From Verrucomicrobiota bacterium (GTDB lineage Bacteria > Verrucomicrobiota > Verrucomicrobiia > Limisphaerales > UBA9464): a DNA stretch of 5,959 nt. A program made the position numbers and the translations under genes. Below, in pieces: positions 5,929 to 5,959 of this stretch. Where the stretch lies: positions 1-5,959 of the forward strand of contig JANXMD010000653.1 of NCBI GenBank assembly GCA_025354845.1. The letters run 5' to 3'. Each line of letters opens with the position of its first letter. Positions within the stretch are counted from its first letter, which is position 1. Below the pieces are notes generated by a model. That model searched no databases. It was not told the DNA's origin and saw nothing but the letters and a program-made list of their open reading frames with translations.

Positions 5929-5959
5929 TCCTGATTGGGGCGTCCACCCCGCGTCATTC
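5929..5959. other. Right-end non-coding tail
   Basis: These last 31 bases follow the fifth hairpin and contain GGGG-CGTCCA-CCCC (5937-5950), a 4-bp dyad that could be another degenerate repeat unit cut by the window edge. No coding start or stop signal of note is visible. Confidence 0.3.

Noticed and set aside
5409..5957. A minus-strand open frame across the right end, and the plus-strand one at 5464-5934.
   Set aside because: Both are translated through the hairpin repeats (giving strings such as LAGRMPAL or AGILPAS) and overlap the propeller signal-peptide region in another frame.

Overview
The window looks like chromosomal DNA from a GC-rich member of the Verrucomicrobiota, or less likely a related PVC bacterium. 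This rests on the kinds of protein encoded rather than on any marker gene. They are large exported modular proteins built from Ig-like, PA14 and propeller repeats, with C-terminal modules ending in FFR or FYR, and the start sites lack clear Shine-Dalgarno sequences. The gaps carry GC-rich hairpin repeats of a kind I associate with that phylum. There is no rRNA, tRNA, CRISPR array, transposase or phage gene.

Layout. (1) Positions 1-1997, plus strand: the 3' part of a large secreted modular protein (Ig-like tail, SbsA-type Ig-like, PA14, jelly-roll-like, Ig-like, short C-terminal module), followed by a very strong intrinsic terminator at 2014-2052. (2) Positions 2053-2270: a gap with small GC hairpins and a TTCAAC motif series. 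(3) Positions 2271-3272, minus strand: an exported ChbG/YdjC-family deacetylase. (4) Positions 3273-3408: a short gap with three copies of GCAACGCA. (5) Positions 3409-5436, minus strand: an exported protein of fourteen roughly 39-residue 'FG.G.FVAVG..G.I..S.DG..W' repeats, probably two seven-bladed beta-propellers, with a C-terminal sorting-like module. (6) Positions 5437-5959: no gene. The right half holds five variants of a 13-nt hairpin spaced about 50 bp apart, in mixed orientation and with a compensatory base-pair change, plus a sixth, different hairpin.

The propeller and deacetylase genes are codirectional, with about 136 bp between them and no obvious terminator, so they may be co-transcribed. 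They converge on the plus-strand gene. All three products appear to be exported, which suggests cell-surface or periplasmic functions. The deacetylase is the only one with a readable chemistry: metal-dependent deacetylation of a carbohydrate. No defence system or other striking new pathway is visible. The most unusual material is the hairpin-repeat cluster and the 14-repeat protein.
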